Below, piece after piece: positions 15,851 to 24,474 of a stretch of DNA of 64,000 nt. The position numbers and the translations under genes are program-made. Below the pieces are notes generated by a model that saw nothing but the letters and a program-made list of their open reading frames with translations, was not told the origin of the DNA and ran no database searches. Within the stretch, counting starts at the first letter, position 1; each line of letters opens with the position of its first letter. The stretch comes from Geobacteraceae bacterium (GTDB lineage Bacteria > Desulfobacterota > Desulfuromonadia > Geobacterales > Pseudopelobacteraceae): the NCBI GenBank assembly GCA_025355965.1, contig JANXYR010000082.1, positions 1 to 64,000 on the forward strand, written 5' to 3'.

Positions 15851-16829
15851 CGTCACTTCCCCGGCCAGCCAGAACAATTTTCCCCTCTTCCTCCATTTTA
15901 CGCACAATCTTGATGATTTCTCCTTGAGCCTTTTCTACATCTGAAAGCCGTACCGGTCCCATGACCTCCAGGTCTTCCTTGATCATGTCTGCAGCGCGAC
16001 TTGAGATATTCCGGAATATTTTGTCCTTTACCTCGTCCGGTGAGGTTTTCATAGCCAATGTCAGTGTATCATTTGACACTTCGCGCATGACGGACTGTAC
16101 GCTGCGATCATCCAGAGCGAACACATCCTCGAATGTAAAGAGATGCTTGCGGATGATTTCTGATAAAGGTGGGCTGAGGATGTCAAGCTTGTCGAGGATC
16201 TGCTTTTCCTTGCTGCGGTCAAAGTGATTAAACATATCGACTACTTTATCAATGCCACCGACCTTATAGCGTTGAGTACCACCCATTGAGCTGAGCTCTC
16301 TTTTCATTACATCATCAAGTTCTTTGAGTATTTCAGGTGAAACCTGCTCAACATCGGCGATTCGTAAAACGACTTCAGCCTGTAACTCTTGCGGTAACAG
16401 GCTGATAATTTCGCTTGTCTGCTTTGATTTAAGCTTTGCCAGGATGACAGCAATTGTTTGGGGGTGTTCCTGTGAAAGAAAGTTGGCGATGGTTTTTGCG
16501 TCCATATTCGCCAGAATATCAACTAGATCGCCATAACTTGATGCTTGCAACTCGTCCATCAGCATCTGGGCTTTTTCGGCACCAAGTGCTTTTTCGAGAA
16601 TTTTTAATACAAATTCATCCCCCTGTGAAAAAATGCCTGATTCAGGATCAATCACAGTAGTAAAATCAGAGACAACTCCCATTATTGTTTCACGCGAGAC
16701 ATGCCCGAGTGTACCCATACTCTTACTGATTTTTTTTATTTCGCCATCATCAAGATGCTCATAAACCTTTGCTGTTACGTCATTACCAAGGTAGAGCAGC
16801 AAGATGGCAGCTTTTTCTGAACCTGTCAT
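15837..16829 (-). CDS. fliG: flagellar motor switch protein FliG
   Basis: The start is ATG 16829 (MTGSEKAAILLLYLG) with GGGATG upstream, giving 330 residues; an in-frame extension to 16919 runs into fliF and lacks conservation. Domains are an N-terminal FliF-binding region, the middle domain with EHPQTIAVILAKLKSKQTS and the C-terminal domain with LFTFEDVFALDDRSVQSVMR carrying the charged residues that meet the stator. FliG forms the upper C-ring. It begins 19 nt after fliF. Confidence 0.97.
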   Translation of the reverse strand: MTGSEKAAILLLYLGNDVTAKVYEHLDDGEIKKISKSMGTLGHVSRETIMGVVSDFTTVIDPESGIFSQGDEFVLKILEKALGAEKAQMLMDELQASSYGDLVDILANMDAKTIANFLSQEHPQTIAVILAKLKSKQTSEIISLLPQELQAEVVLRIADVEQVSPEILKELDDVMKRELSSMGGTQRYKVGGIDKVVDMFNHFDRSKEKQILDKLDILSPPLSEIIRKHLFTFEDVFALDDRSVQSVMREVSNDTLTLAMKTSPDEVKDKIFRNISSRAADMIKEDLEVMGPVRLSDVEKAQGEIIKIVRKMEEEGKIVLAGRGSDDVLV

Positions 16830-16848
16830 AACATCCCTTTTGAAGCAG

Positions 16849-18429
16849 CTATTTATCCTCAGATACCCAGTTCTGTAAAATCTGGGCGACCTGATAAGGG
16901 TCCTTCTTCGCCTGTTCAATCAAGCTTTGTTGTTCGGCCATCTGAGACTCAATCTGTGCCCGTTCAGCTGTTGTCAGCTGTTCTCCACCCCCTCCGATTG
17001 CCTCAAAACTCTCAAGTGTCGGACGCCTTACCAGCCGCAGAGAGGCAAGAAGAGGTCTAATAACAAACATGATCAACACAAGAAAACCGATTCCGATCAT
17101 GAGATTTTTAGCCAGTGACAGAAAGAATGGATTTGTCCACCAGGTAGAGACCTCACTACTGCCAGCCTCACCCGTTTCCTGGAAGGGAATATTTTGAACC
17201 GTCAACTGGTCACCGCGCTCCGGATTGAATCCAACGGCACTTTTTACAAGGGTTTCGATTTTTTGCAGTTCATCTGGTGAGCGAGGCAAATATTTTGCTT
17301 TAGCAACTTGCCCTTCCTTGACTGCAGCCGGTGATTCATATTTGCCATCAACCAGAACGGCTATGGATATTTTACTAAGTGCACCAACCGGTTCAATAAT
17401 CTTTGCAGTTGAACGGCTTACCTCATAGTTAAGAGTTTCGTCGTTTTTAGAACCACCTCCTGATGTTGCTCCCCCCCCGGGGGCTGTGCGTCCGAGGTTG
17501 GTCTGTACTCCAGGAACACCGGCAGCACTGGTAGTTGACGACCCCTTTTCCTCCGTCCGTTGTTCGCTACGCACGGCAATTGATTCCGGGTCAAACTTTT
17601 CCTCAACCCGTTCAACCTGCTTGAAATCGAATGAGGCTGTAACACGCGCTATAGACTTCCCTCCTCCGACAATCGGATCAAGCAGTGTCTGGAGACGCTC
17701 CTCTACATTTTTTTCATACGACCTTTGGGTTTCCTGCATGGCCGAGGTCATGCGGGTCGTCGCGTCGCTGCTACCCCCCTTGCTTAGAATTTTGCCGCGA
17801 CTGTCAATAATTGTGACATGTTCGGGGTCCATCCCCTCGATTGACGACGCGACTAAATGAACTACGCCTTGTACTTCTGAGTCCCGCAGCGCACGGTTTG
17901 ATTTCATCTTGAGGACAATAGAGGCGGTGGCTGGCTTCTCATTGTCTTTAAAAAGTGATTTTTCAGGTATAACCAGATGCACTCGTGCCTGTTCGACACC
18001 GGTCAGTTGTGCAATTGTCCTTGATAGCTCACCCTGAAGAGCTCTCTGATAATTGAGCTTCTGAACAAACTCCGTCATACCAAAATTTTTCCGGTCAAAT
18101 ATTTCAAAACCGACGCCACCACCCTGAGGTATGCCTTCAGAAGCCAATGTCAGCCTAAGCTCATACACCTTGTCAGACGGCACAAGTATTCCCTTACCGT
18201 CAGCAGTTATCTGATATGGTGTTTTTGCCTCCTTCATTTTTTTTACAATTTCGCCGGCATCCTCTGATGTCAGGTTCGTGAATAGTGGCCGGTAATCGGT
18301 GCGGTTGGCGACAAAGATCAGAATAGCGAATGCAAACGCAGACGCAAAAGCAACTAATGCAATCAGCATCTGTTTGCCTGGAGAAAGAGCAAGAAAAGGC
18401 TCTATTAGTCTACGAATTCCTTCTGGCAT
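16849..18429 (-). CDS. fliF: flagellar MS-ring protein FliF
   Basis: 526 residues. The first membrane segment is at about 20-43, followed by the ring-building modules with FTNLTSEDAGEIVKKMKEA, the YRALxGELSRTI-type segment (NYQRALQGELSRTIAQLTGV) and ARVHLVIPEKSLF, all FliF/YscJ signatures. A Gly/Ser-rich beta-collar loop lies near 290-325, the second membrane helix at about 437-460, and the C-terminal tail LLIEQAKKDPYQVAQILQNW binds FliG. FliF houses the export gate in the inner membrane. Confidence 0.97.
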   Translation of the reverse strand: MPEGIRRLIEPFLALSPGKQMLIALVAFASAFAFAILIFVANRTDYRPLFTNLTSEDAGEIVKKMKEAKTPYQITADGKGILVPSDKVYELRLTLASEGIPQGGGVGFEIFDRKNFGMTEFVQKLNYQRALQGELSRTIAQLTGVEQARVHLVIPEKSLFKDNEKPATASIVLKMKSNRALRDSEVQGVVHLVASSIEGMDPEHVTIIDSRGKILSKGGSSDATTRMTSAMQETQRSYEKNVEERLQTLLDPIVGGGKSIARVTASFDFKQVERVEEKFDPESIAVRSEQRTEEKGSSTTSAAGVPGVQTNLGRTAPGGGATSGGGSKNDETLNYEVSRSTAKIIEPVGALSKISIAVLVDGKYESPAAVKEGQVAKAKYLPRSPDELQKIETLVKSAVGFNPERGDQLTVQNIPFQETGEAGSSEVSTWWTNPFFLSLAKNLMIGIGFLVLIMFVIRPLLASLRLVRRPTLESFEAIGGGGEQLTTAERAQIESQMAEQQSLIEQAKKDPYQVAQILQNWVSEDK

Positions 18430-18489
18430 TGGTGAGTATTAAATTCCTTTCGATCTGTGCAATTGAACTGAAAAATCATTAAACATCTA

Positions 18490-18792
18490 CTATACCTGCA
18501 TCCGCATGACTTCCTGATATGCTTCAAGAGCCTTGTTTCGTACCTGCGACATGAACTGGAATGAGATACTTGCCTTCTCAACAGCGATCATGACCTCGTG
18601 AAGATTCTTGTTCTCTCCGCTAGCGAGACCCTGAATCGATTTATCTGATTGCACCTGTATGTCATTAACCTTGGATACAAGCTCGCTAAAAAACTTGCCC
18701 GCACCATCAGCTGTTGATGATGGCCCGACCTTGTTCAGCTCCGGAAAGGCCTTCGACATTCCGATTCCGCTTTCAATACCTGTAATTTGCAT
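18490..18792 (-). CDS. fliE: flagellar hook-basal body protein FliE
   Basis: 100 residues, the family size. The C-terminal half has [20 protein letters not shown] then [17 protein letters not shown], the conserved FliE helix that joins MS ring and rod. It is exported as an early substrate and has no signal peptide. It sits between flgC and fliF, 60 nt from each, consistent with co-transcription. Confidence 0.95.
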   Translation of the reverse strand: MQITGIESGIGMSKAFPELNKVGPSSTADGAGKFFSELVSKVNDIQVQSDKSIQGLASGENKNLHEVMIAVEKASISFQFMSQVRNKALEAYQEVMRMQV

Positions 18793-18849
18793 GGTTGTAC
18801 CTCGTAAGCTCTAATTTCAAATCCAGATAGAATTAACGTTCACCACAGA

Positions 18850-19287
18850 TTATCTGCCGATTTCAAGCGTTTTCATGGCCATACTTTTGGCTGCCTGAAC
18901 TGCCGTGACATTTGCTTCATATGCACGTGTAGCACCGATCATGTCGGCCATTTCTTCGACTACATTAACATTTGGCATGGCCACATACCCTTGCGGATTG
19001 GCGTCCGGGTGACTCGGATCATACTGCAGACGCGGAGGGTTTTGGTCTTCAACTATTTCTGAAACTTCAACTTTCCGCACCTGCTTGGCTGTTGCTCCAT
19101 CGAGAGCACGGTTGAATTGGTTCTCAACCGGAGTAGCCGCAAAAACTGCGTCTTTCCGCTTGTATGGCCCCCCTTCCGGTGTCCGGGTTGCATTGGCATT
19201 GGCAAGATTACTGGATATAAGGTTCATACGCGTCCGACCTGCGGTCAGGGCCGATGAGCTGACGTCCATAGAACTAAAAAAGTCCAT
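18850..19287 (-). CDS. flgC: flagellar proximal rod protein FlgC
   Basis: 145 residues with the rod signature SSALTAGRTRMNLISSNLAN at the N-terminus, the central PDANPQGYVAMPNVNVVEEM motif diagnostic of FlgC, and the C-terminal ATRAYEANVTAVQAAKSM helix. FlgC forms part of the proximal rod in the periplasm. The ATG at 19287 directly follows the flgB stop codon (19288-19290) without a gap. Confidence 0.97.
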   Translation of the reverse strand: MDFFSSMDVSSSALTAGRTRMNLISSNLANANATRTPEGGPYKRKDAVFAATPVENQFNRALDGATAKQVRKVEVSEIVEDQNPPRLQYDPSHPDANPQGYVAMPNVNVVEEMADMIGATRAYEANVTAVQAAKSMAMKTLEIGR

Positions 19288-19719
19288 TTATAACGCTCCC
19301 TTGATTGCTGTACGCAGACCCTCAAATTTTTTGTTCAACATCTGCACTGAGGCGTTAAACATTATCTGATTTTCAGCCATTCTGCCCATTTCATTTTCAA
19401 GCTCAACCGCATTACCGTCTTTACCCGGTGTCTTGGCTGGCGTTTCGATAACCTGGCCTGAAACAGATTGCACGGCGTTGCCAACGCCAGCGCCCCGAAC
19501 TGGAATGTGACGTGCGTGAGGTACAGACGAACGACGCTGTCCCTGGTGGCTTTTGAGAGCCCCCTGCAACTCTTGCTCGAAATCCAGTGTCTTTGGAATA
19601 AAGTTCGGGGTTTCTGCATTGGCTACGTTGGAAGCGATCAAAGTCTGATTTTTTGCCCTTAGGTCAACGCTTTTCCCCAAAAGGTCGATCGTGCTGCCGA
19701 ATATACCCTCGATTTGCAT
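19288..19719 (-). CDS. flgB: flagellar proximal rod protein FlgB, first gene of the flagellar operon
   Basis: 143 residues. The N-terminal NQTLIASNVANAETPNFIPK and the C-terminal ELENEMGRMAENQIMFNASV and QMLNKKFEGLRTAIKGAL regions match FlgB. AAGGAG lies 8 nt before the ATG. As the promoter-proximal gene, its sigma-54 promoter at 19746-19761 probably sets expression of the entire run to flhB. Confidence 0.97.
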   Translation of the reverse strand: MQIEGIFGSTIDLLGKSVDLRAKNQTLIASNVANAETPNFIPKTLDFEQELQGALKSHQGQRRSSVPHARHIPVRGAGVGNAVQSVSGQVIETPAKTPGKDGNAVELENEMGRMAENQIMFNASVQMLNKKFEGLRTAIKGAL

Positions 19720-19745
19720 AACTTGCTCTCCTTCGATGCACTTAC

Positions 19746-19761
19746 TGCAAAAAACGTACCA
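19746..19761 (-). promoter_or_regulatory. sigma-54 (RpoN) promoter of flgB operon
   Basis: On the minus strand the sequence is TGGTACGTTTTTTGCA, matching TGGCACG-N4-TTGCW with one difference in the -24 box and exact GG-N10-GC spacing. Transcription would start near 19735, about 15 nt before the flgB ATG. RpoN control of flagellar operons is known in Geobacter, so an enhancer-binding activator is expected. Confidence 0.75.
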
Positions 19762-19894
19762 CCGATACCAGCCTCAAAACGGCTGGCAAAGCGTTATACA
19801 TCTGCAATATCAATACTGGGAACAACTCAAAATGAGCCATTTTTTTGACCAAGTCATAATATTGACTTACCGAGAACTTACCGCTGGATGGTTT

Positions 19895-20025
19895 ATACCA
19901 ATTTCAAATCAAAGATGAAATCAAGGAGGCGAGGATTGAGGCGCCGAGGCGTACTGACCAGCACGTTGACGCTGAGGTGCCGAAGACGAGCCAACGATGA
20001 TAGCGCTTTGATTTGGAATTGGAAT
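19895..20025. repeat. 131-bp MITE-like element with 20-bp terminal inverted repeats
   Basis: The ends ATACCAATTTCAAATCAAAG (19895-19914) and CTTTGATTTGGAATTGGAAT (20006-20025) are inverted repeats matching at 18 of 20 positions. Inside are two direct near-repeats of TGAGG(C/T)GCCGA. The element fills the interval between the flgB promoter and the TPR gene, and its right end overlaps that gene's stop codon. No coding capacity. The remainder of the 19720-20024 interval holds only the flgB promoter. Confidence 0.7.
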
Positions 20026-22127
20026 TACTTTGATTCGATAGATGCCAGGGCCTGTTGGGCAAGCTTCTGCCAATCCGGATCCTTACCGCTTTTGACAAGC
20101 TGATTAAACAGCCCTTTTGCCCTACCGATATTTCCTTCGAGGAGGTTAATTTGCCCTGCTTTGTAAATGAACTCTTCATTACGTTTATTATCTGTTAGCT
20201 TGATAGCAGCCTCTATCAATCTCAAGGCCCCTTTCCGGTCGCCCATACTTTCACGGGCAGAAGCAGCAATAAAATATGCGTCCGGCACCAGACGCGGATC
20301 ACGCCCCGAGGCAGCCGCAAGAAAAAGGTCCATCGATTTTGAAGCCTGTGAATAAAGTTGAAGGGCCCAGAGCGATCGTCCCAACTGATAATAACTTTCA
20401 GCACGCTGGGCACGCTCTCCTTTATTAAGCAACCAAAGAAGTGTTTCTTTGACCTGCTGATTTTTTTCCATTGAAAAATAGATTGAGCCGAGCCGTTCCT
20501 TCATCAGCCGTGTTCGAGTGTTAGTTGGGAATTTACTCAGAAAAGCTTTAATGGTTCGCTCGGCTGTGCCCGTGTCTCCTATCAACTCGGCATTATCAAC
20601 AATACTGACATACAGTTCCGGCGCTACCGAAGCCGCCCAAGATCGTTCGACCAAATAAATCAGTAACTTGACCAGCTCAATAGGTCTACCGGCTTCGTTG
20701 TAAGCACGGGTGATAGTCGCAAGAAAGCCGGGCTGTTCTACACAACTGGATAGGTACTCATGCTGTTCATCCATGAATCGCACTAGCGACGAAGGATCCT
20801 TGCCCCAAACGGTGTGACGGTAGACTTCTGCTACCAATACCTCCCGAATGGTTCTAGCGACAGCAATATAAACACCTCGCGGAAACTTCCGCTGAAAATT
20901 CATTAACTGCTGAAGGGCCTCACCTGCTTGACCATGAATTGATTCCAGCAAAACGTATTTAAAATGTGCTTCCTCACGCATGTCCAAATCGCCACTCTGC
21001 TGAGAAGCGCTTAGGTATACATCGCTAAGAGGTCGGTAATTCCAAGGCGTGGACTGAAGAAAGTCATTGTCAGCAACCCGCATAAATGCCATCTGACTGG
21101 CTTTGTTCTCTTTGAAATTCTCCGCAACATTCAGGTATATGGCACGCGCTTCGTGTTCATGCCCCTGGCGGGTAAGTATATCGCCAAGTCTCACAAGCAG
21201 TGCCGGTGCAAATGCTTTGTCTGCTAGCCGCGCAACGAGACTGGCAAGTAAAGAGCGTGCGGATGTCAACTCTCCGCTCCTGGCAATGCTATCTCCATAA
21301 CAAAAGGTGACTCCCGGGTTTAATCCGAGATAGGCGGGCCAAAGCTTTTCCGCTTCACGAAAAGTAGCCAATGCCTGGGGATACTTTTGTAGCTTGTACC
21401 ACGTTTCTGCGAGACGATAGAGTGCTAGCGCCCTAATTGGCCCCTGACGCGAGGAGAAACGCGTAAAAAGTTCCTCCGCTTCGGTTAGGCGCCCCTTATA
21501 GAGGGCCGCCTCCGCTGCCATAAAATCTTTCTGTTCGTCTTCAGTCAGAAAGTTCTTTAGAACCTGGCGATCCGTAGGAGAAAAGGGAATCTCCGACTTC
21601 AGTGGCGGATCAAAATCCCGCACCAGCTTTTCTACACCTTTCCAGATTTTTTCACGCCCGGTCAAGGTTGGATGTGGAGTTCCAGGCTTGAAAGGGACGC
21701 CAATATCGACAGTAATGGCACTTATATCAGGCCGGGAGAGATCCCTCCATCCGGCGCTCTGTGAAATCTGGAAAGTAACCAGCAGGCAGTCACCACGTTT
21801 CTTAATAACCAATCCGCCAATATTTTTGTCGGAATAGCGCCGGAACTTTTTAAATAATGTGCCACCAGTGTCTTGTATGACAAGACGCAGACGATTGCCA
21901 GGGATCGCCGCTAGCGTATATTGTGGAGGATTTGCCAAACGAACCGTAAGGCGGGTAAAATCTTTTTGAGGGTGGATGTCTATCCGGAAGAGGCGATTAG
22001 GAATCGATGCATATGCCTGACCATGAAGCAGCATAAGGGCAAACATAAGTAGCGGCACACCGAAACTGAGCGTTCGTCGGCAAAGTTGATCACATGCTGA
22101 TTGTGAAGTTGGAGTTTGAGCCATCAT
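20025..22127 (-). CDS. exported TPR-repeat protein, 700 aa
   Basis: Two ATGs in tandem (22127, 22124) open the gene; the ribosome binding site is weak. A signal peptide or anchor spans about residues 20-41 (FGVPLLMFALMLLHGQAYA), followed by an AMIN-like beta domain (FRIDIHPQKDFTRLTVRLAN, about 47-145). From about residue 195 onward are many tetratricopeptide repeats, e.g. ALALYRLAETWYKLQKYPQA and AESYYQLGRSLWALQLYSQA. Such proteins serve as periplasmic or outer-membrane scaffolds. The position downstream of the chemotaxis-like genes and upstream of flgB suggests a motility link but no specific role is known. Confidence 0.8.
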   Translation of the reverse strand: MMAQTPTSQSACDQLCRRTLSFGVPLLMFALMLLHGQAYASIPNRLFRIDIHPQKDFTRLTVRLANPPQYTLAAIPGNRLRLVIQDTGGTLFKKFRRYSDKNIGGLVIKKRGDCLLVTFQISQSAGWRDLSRPDISAITVDIGVPFKPGTPHPTLTGREKIWKGVEKLVRDFDPPLKSEIPFSPTDRQVLKNFLTEDEQKDFMAAEAALYKGRLTEAEELFTRFSSRQGPIRALALYRLAETWYKLQKYPQALATFREAEKLWPAYLGLNPGVTFCYGDSIARSGELTSARSLLASLVARLADKAFAPALLVRLGDILTRQGHEHEARAIYLNVAENFKENKASQMAFMRVADNDFLQSTPWNYRPLSDVYLSASQQSGDLDMREEAHFKYVLLESIHGQAGEALQQLMNFQRKFPRGVYIAVARTIREVLVAEVYRHTVWGKDPSSLVRFMDEQHEYLSSCVEQPGFLATITRAYNEAGRPIELVKLLIYLVERSWAASVAPELYVSIVDNAELIGDTGTAERTIKAFLSKFPTNTRTRLMKERLGSIYFSMEKNQQVKETLLWLLNKGERAQRAESYYQLGRSLWALQLYSQASKSMDLFLAAASGRDPRLVPDAYFIAASARESMGDRKGALRLIEAAIKLTDNKRNEEFIYKAGQINLLEGNIGRAKGLFNQLVKSGKDPDWQKLAQQALASIESK

Positions 22128-22140
22128 TAGACCCGTATAG

Positions 22141-22215
22141 CCCTATAAACAGGATAAGCGCGTTCACAAAACAATTTATGCAACAAATCCACAAAAATAA
22201 TTTCTAACTTTCTAA
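22141..22215 (+). repeat. dispersed 78-bp repeat, copy A
   Basis: Starts CCCTATAAACAGGATAAG, continues with a CGCGTTCAC block and an AT-rich centre, and ends TTTCTAACTTTCTAA. Same order of blocks as copies at 24396, 55558 and 62514. It lies between the TPR gene start and the CheC-like gene stop. The most diverged of the four and 3-4 bp shorter. Confidence 0.75.
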
Positions 22216-22218
22216 AAA

Positions 22219-23286
22219 CTACACAGACGCAATTTTGCAATAGCGACTGACCTTTGAAGTCACATCGTCACTGGTGAAGGGCTTTATGATAATATCCCGC
22301 GCTCCGTATTTAAGCGCTTTCAGGACAGCCGTTCTTGTCCAGTACTCGGCACTCATGATGATCGGCGGAGGAAAATCCTGACGAATGGCATTGACTTTTA
22401 TACAGACGGCTAATTCACGATCATTCGCATCCTGAGAGCCGATGAGCACCAGTTTTACGTTTCGCCCTGCAAACAACTCTTTTATATCCGCATTTAGCGT
22501 GCCCTCTGCGATTTGAAAGCCTGTAAACAAAACCAGTTCAATCAGCTGACGGCGTTGTTCTTCGTCATCTTCGAGAACAACTATGCTATCAACTCCACTA
22601 CCAACGTCCGCTGCAGTCTCACCATCGCTTTCGCCGGCAACCTCGGAATCTTCGCCACCAGCGCCCTCTGTCTCTAACGCCCCACCATCATCAACTTCGG
22701 CAGCAACCGGTTGCGGATCATAAAGGTCTCCAAGGGCAACCGGGATAAGAACGTCAAGATGGTTCATTTCCTGACCCGGCATCTCCAGTTTCGAGCGGAA
22801 CATCAGATAATCACCATCCGGGAGCGGCTCGTCAGAAGTCAGCGGGTCAATTTCTGGTATGTATTTTTTGGGGGACAACAGCTTGAGTCGGACTTTATTC
22901 GGGAGAGCCCCCTGATAAACGGTGTTAAGCGCTCCGTTTATCATGTTCGCAATCTCTGAAAAAGCGTCAATATCATCATTTTCTATGATGGAGAGCCGCT
23001 TTTTTTCCTGGATGCGCGGAGGAGGAATGCCAAGCAAAATGCTGCTCATGACAATAGCGTCACGCAGTGAGAACACGAGGTAGAACTGCCCAACGTATGC
23101 CTCACCAGAGTCTACCCCTAGAACGAAGCAACCGTCGTCAAGCCCACCGAAATAGGAGCTCTTGCTCGTAGAAAGCGAGTCCAAAAGGGCAATGGAAAGT
23201 TCCTGCCCCAGAAGCATGCCGCTTTCTTCGCCAGCCTGCTTTAGAGCTGTTTCCAGCATCCCATATAGATTTGTATAACCATCCAT
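22219..23286 (-). CDS. CheC/CheX-like domain fused to degenerate receiver domain
   Basis: 355 residues. Residues 1-190 resemble the CheC/CheX phosphatase fold, with a FSEIANMINGALNTVY motif at 109-124 like the CheC E-I-x-N-x-x-x-x-x helix. Residues 191-233 form an acidic, low-complexity linker. Residues 234-353 form a receiver-like domain with EDDE at 239-242 and KPF at 335-337. Where the phosphoacceptor Asp should be, LVLIGSQD has Gly-Ser (283-284), so it probably cannot be phosphorylated in the usual way. It lies downstream of cheX and cheY in one minus-strand run. Probably a chemotaxis-type signalling or adaptation protein; the exact role is unknown. Confidence 0.75.
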   Translation of the reverse strand: MDGYTNLYGMLETALKQAGEESGMLLGQELSIALLDSLSTSKSSYFGGLDDGCFVLGVDSGEAYVGQFYLVFSLRDAIVMSSILLGIPPPRIQEKKRLSIIENDDIDAFSEIANMINGALNTVYQGALPNKVRLKLLSPKKYIPEIDPLTSDEPLPDGDYLMFRSKLEMPGQEMNHLDVLIPVALGDLYDPQPVAAEVDDGGALETEGAGGEDSEVAGESDGETAADVGSGVDSIVVLEDDEEQRRQLIELVLFTGFQIAEGTLNADIKELFAGRNVKLVLIGSQDANDRELAVCIKVNAIRQDFPPPIIMSAEYWTRTAVLKALKYGARDIIIKPFTSDDVTSKVSRYCKIASV

Positions 23287-23349
23287 CAGATATCGTCTTC
23301 CGGTGCAGATTCAGTATGAGTGCGGTACGTCAGGACAGTCAAAGCAGAG

Positions 23350-23856
23350 TTAATCTTCCTTCTTTAGTGTAAGCCCGACCAGCAGAGTGTAACCTTCAAC
23401 AGTAAACGGGACAACGACACAATCGTTATCAGAAAGAGAGTTAACGGTATAATCTTCGCCTGAAATCACGGTCGGAATCGACAGCTTGACGTCCAGCCCA
23501 CCTTTAGAGAGAACCTGCTTGACGCTGCCACCCAGCATGTTGGCAATTTCTCCAATGGCATCATTCAGGTCATCGTTAACCTCATCACATTCAACACCCA
23601 GCATGTTTGAGGTAACTTTCAGCGCCAAATCTACCGGGCAATGGATTGAAATTACACCGGAATATGTCCCGGCAAAGCCCACCATCCCGGTAATACTGCA
23701 TTTAAAGCGGCTAACAGGCTCCTTAAGCGGGAAGTCGCCTTTCACCTCCATCATGACCATGGTGGAAAAAACCTCCAGGGTTGCATCGATCACGTAACCC
23801 GCCAGCAGTTCTTCAGTAAAACAGGTTAAATGGGAGATGTCCGCGTTAAGACTCAT
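23350..23856 (-). CDS. cheX: CheX-like chemotaxis phosphatase
   Basis: 168 residues. The fold signature DAIGEIANMLGGSVKQVLS (about 99-117) contains the E-I-A-N-M-x-G-G motif with the Glu and Asn used by CheX/CheC to dephosphorylate CheY-P. Flanking strands CSITGMVGFAGTYSGVISIH and VVPFTVEGYTLLVGL fit the family. GGGAGG precedes the ATG, which overlaps the cheY stop by 4 nt, so both are co-translated. The target is most simply the adjacent CheY. Confidence 0.85.
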   Translation of the reverse strand: MSLNADISHLTCFTEELLAGYVIDATLEVFSTMVMMEVKGDFPLKEPVSRFKCSITGMVGFAGTYSGVISIHCPVDLALKVTSNMLGVECDEVNDDLNDAIGEIANMLGGSVKQVLSKGGLDVKLSIPTVISGEDYTVNSLSDNDCVVVPFTVEGYTLLVGLTLKKED

Positions 23857-24218
23857 ATCAGGCCTCCCAGCTTTTCCTGTAGTTGGTCTGGAGTAAACGG
23901 TTTTTTAATACTGTCACTTGCGCCACTCGACATGGCCTCAGCTATGATCTCTTCACCACCTTCTGTAGTGATCATGACAATTGGGGTTGTATTTCCGTTG
24001 CCACGTACCGCTTTGACAAACTCAAGGCCATCCATGTTCGGCATATTGATATCAGACAAAATCAACTGAATGGATTTACCTGACGCAATTACTCCCAACC
24101 CCTCGATACCGTCGCCGGCTTCATAGATATCATCAACGGCAAGACCAGCCTGACGAAGAGATCTCGAAATGATTTTACGCATGGTGGATGAATCGTCAAC
24201 AATCAGAATGTTTGCCAT
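23853..24218 (-). CDS. cheY: single-domain response regulator CheY
   Basis: The start is placed at ATG 24218 (MANILIVDDSS), which has AAAGGAG 8 nt upstream; a longer frame to 24254 adds unconserved residues. The result is 121 residues. Key residues are present: Asp8/Asp9, phosphoacceptor Asp56 (SDINMPNMDG), Thr84/85 and Lys106 (KKPF). It would carry the phosphoryl signal to FliM or another output. A good sigma-70 promoter lies at 24314-24341. Confidence 0.92.
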   Translation of the reverse strand: MANILIVDDSSTMRKIISRSLRQAGLAVDDIYEAGDGIEGLGVIASGKSIQLILSDINMPNMDGLEFVKAVRGNGNTTPIVMITTEGGEEIIAEAMSSGASDSIKKPFTPDQLQEKLGGLI

Positions 24219-24313
24219 AGCAGTGTGCTCCTTTTCGTAATGTTCCATAGTCAATATGGATAATTTCAGTAAATGTTGCCGTATCGGCTTGGATGCACGA
24301 CCCAGCGTGCACG

Positions 24314-24341
24314 ATTATAACTGATTTTTTATCCAGTGCAA
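24314..24341 (-). promoter_or_regulatory. sigma-70-type promoter of cheY-cheX operon
   Basis: Minus strand TTGCAC, 16 bp, TATAAT; transcription start expected near 24307, leaving a leader of about 90 nt. Just downstream the leader has two TCGTGCA words 13 bp apart (one per arm of GTGCACG), possibly a binding site. Confidence 0.65.
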
Positions 24342-24395
24342 CCGTGTAGTGACAATATTCAAAAATCTTTTTAGTTTCGAGAGGTATACTTCCAG

Positions 24396-24474
24396 CCAAG
24401 ATAAACAGGATAAGTGCGTTAACGAAGTTATTTATCGGCCTGAAAAGCGCAGAAAACAACTTCTAACTTACTAA
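24396..24474 (+). repeat. dispersed 78-bp repeat, copy B
   Basis: Blocks in order: GATAAACAGGATAAGTGCG, TTAACGAAGTTATTTATC, an internal GC patch, AGAAAACAACTTC, TAACTTACTAA. The inner GAAGTTATTT and AAAACAACTTC pair imperfectly. The right end includes the stop codon of the phosphohexomutase gene (24471-24473). Confidence 0.85.
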
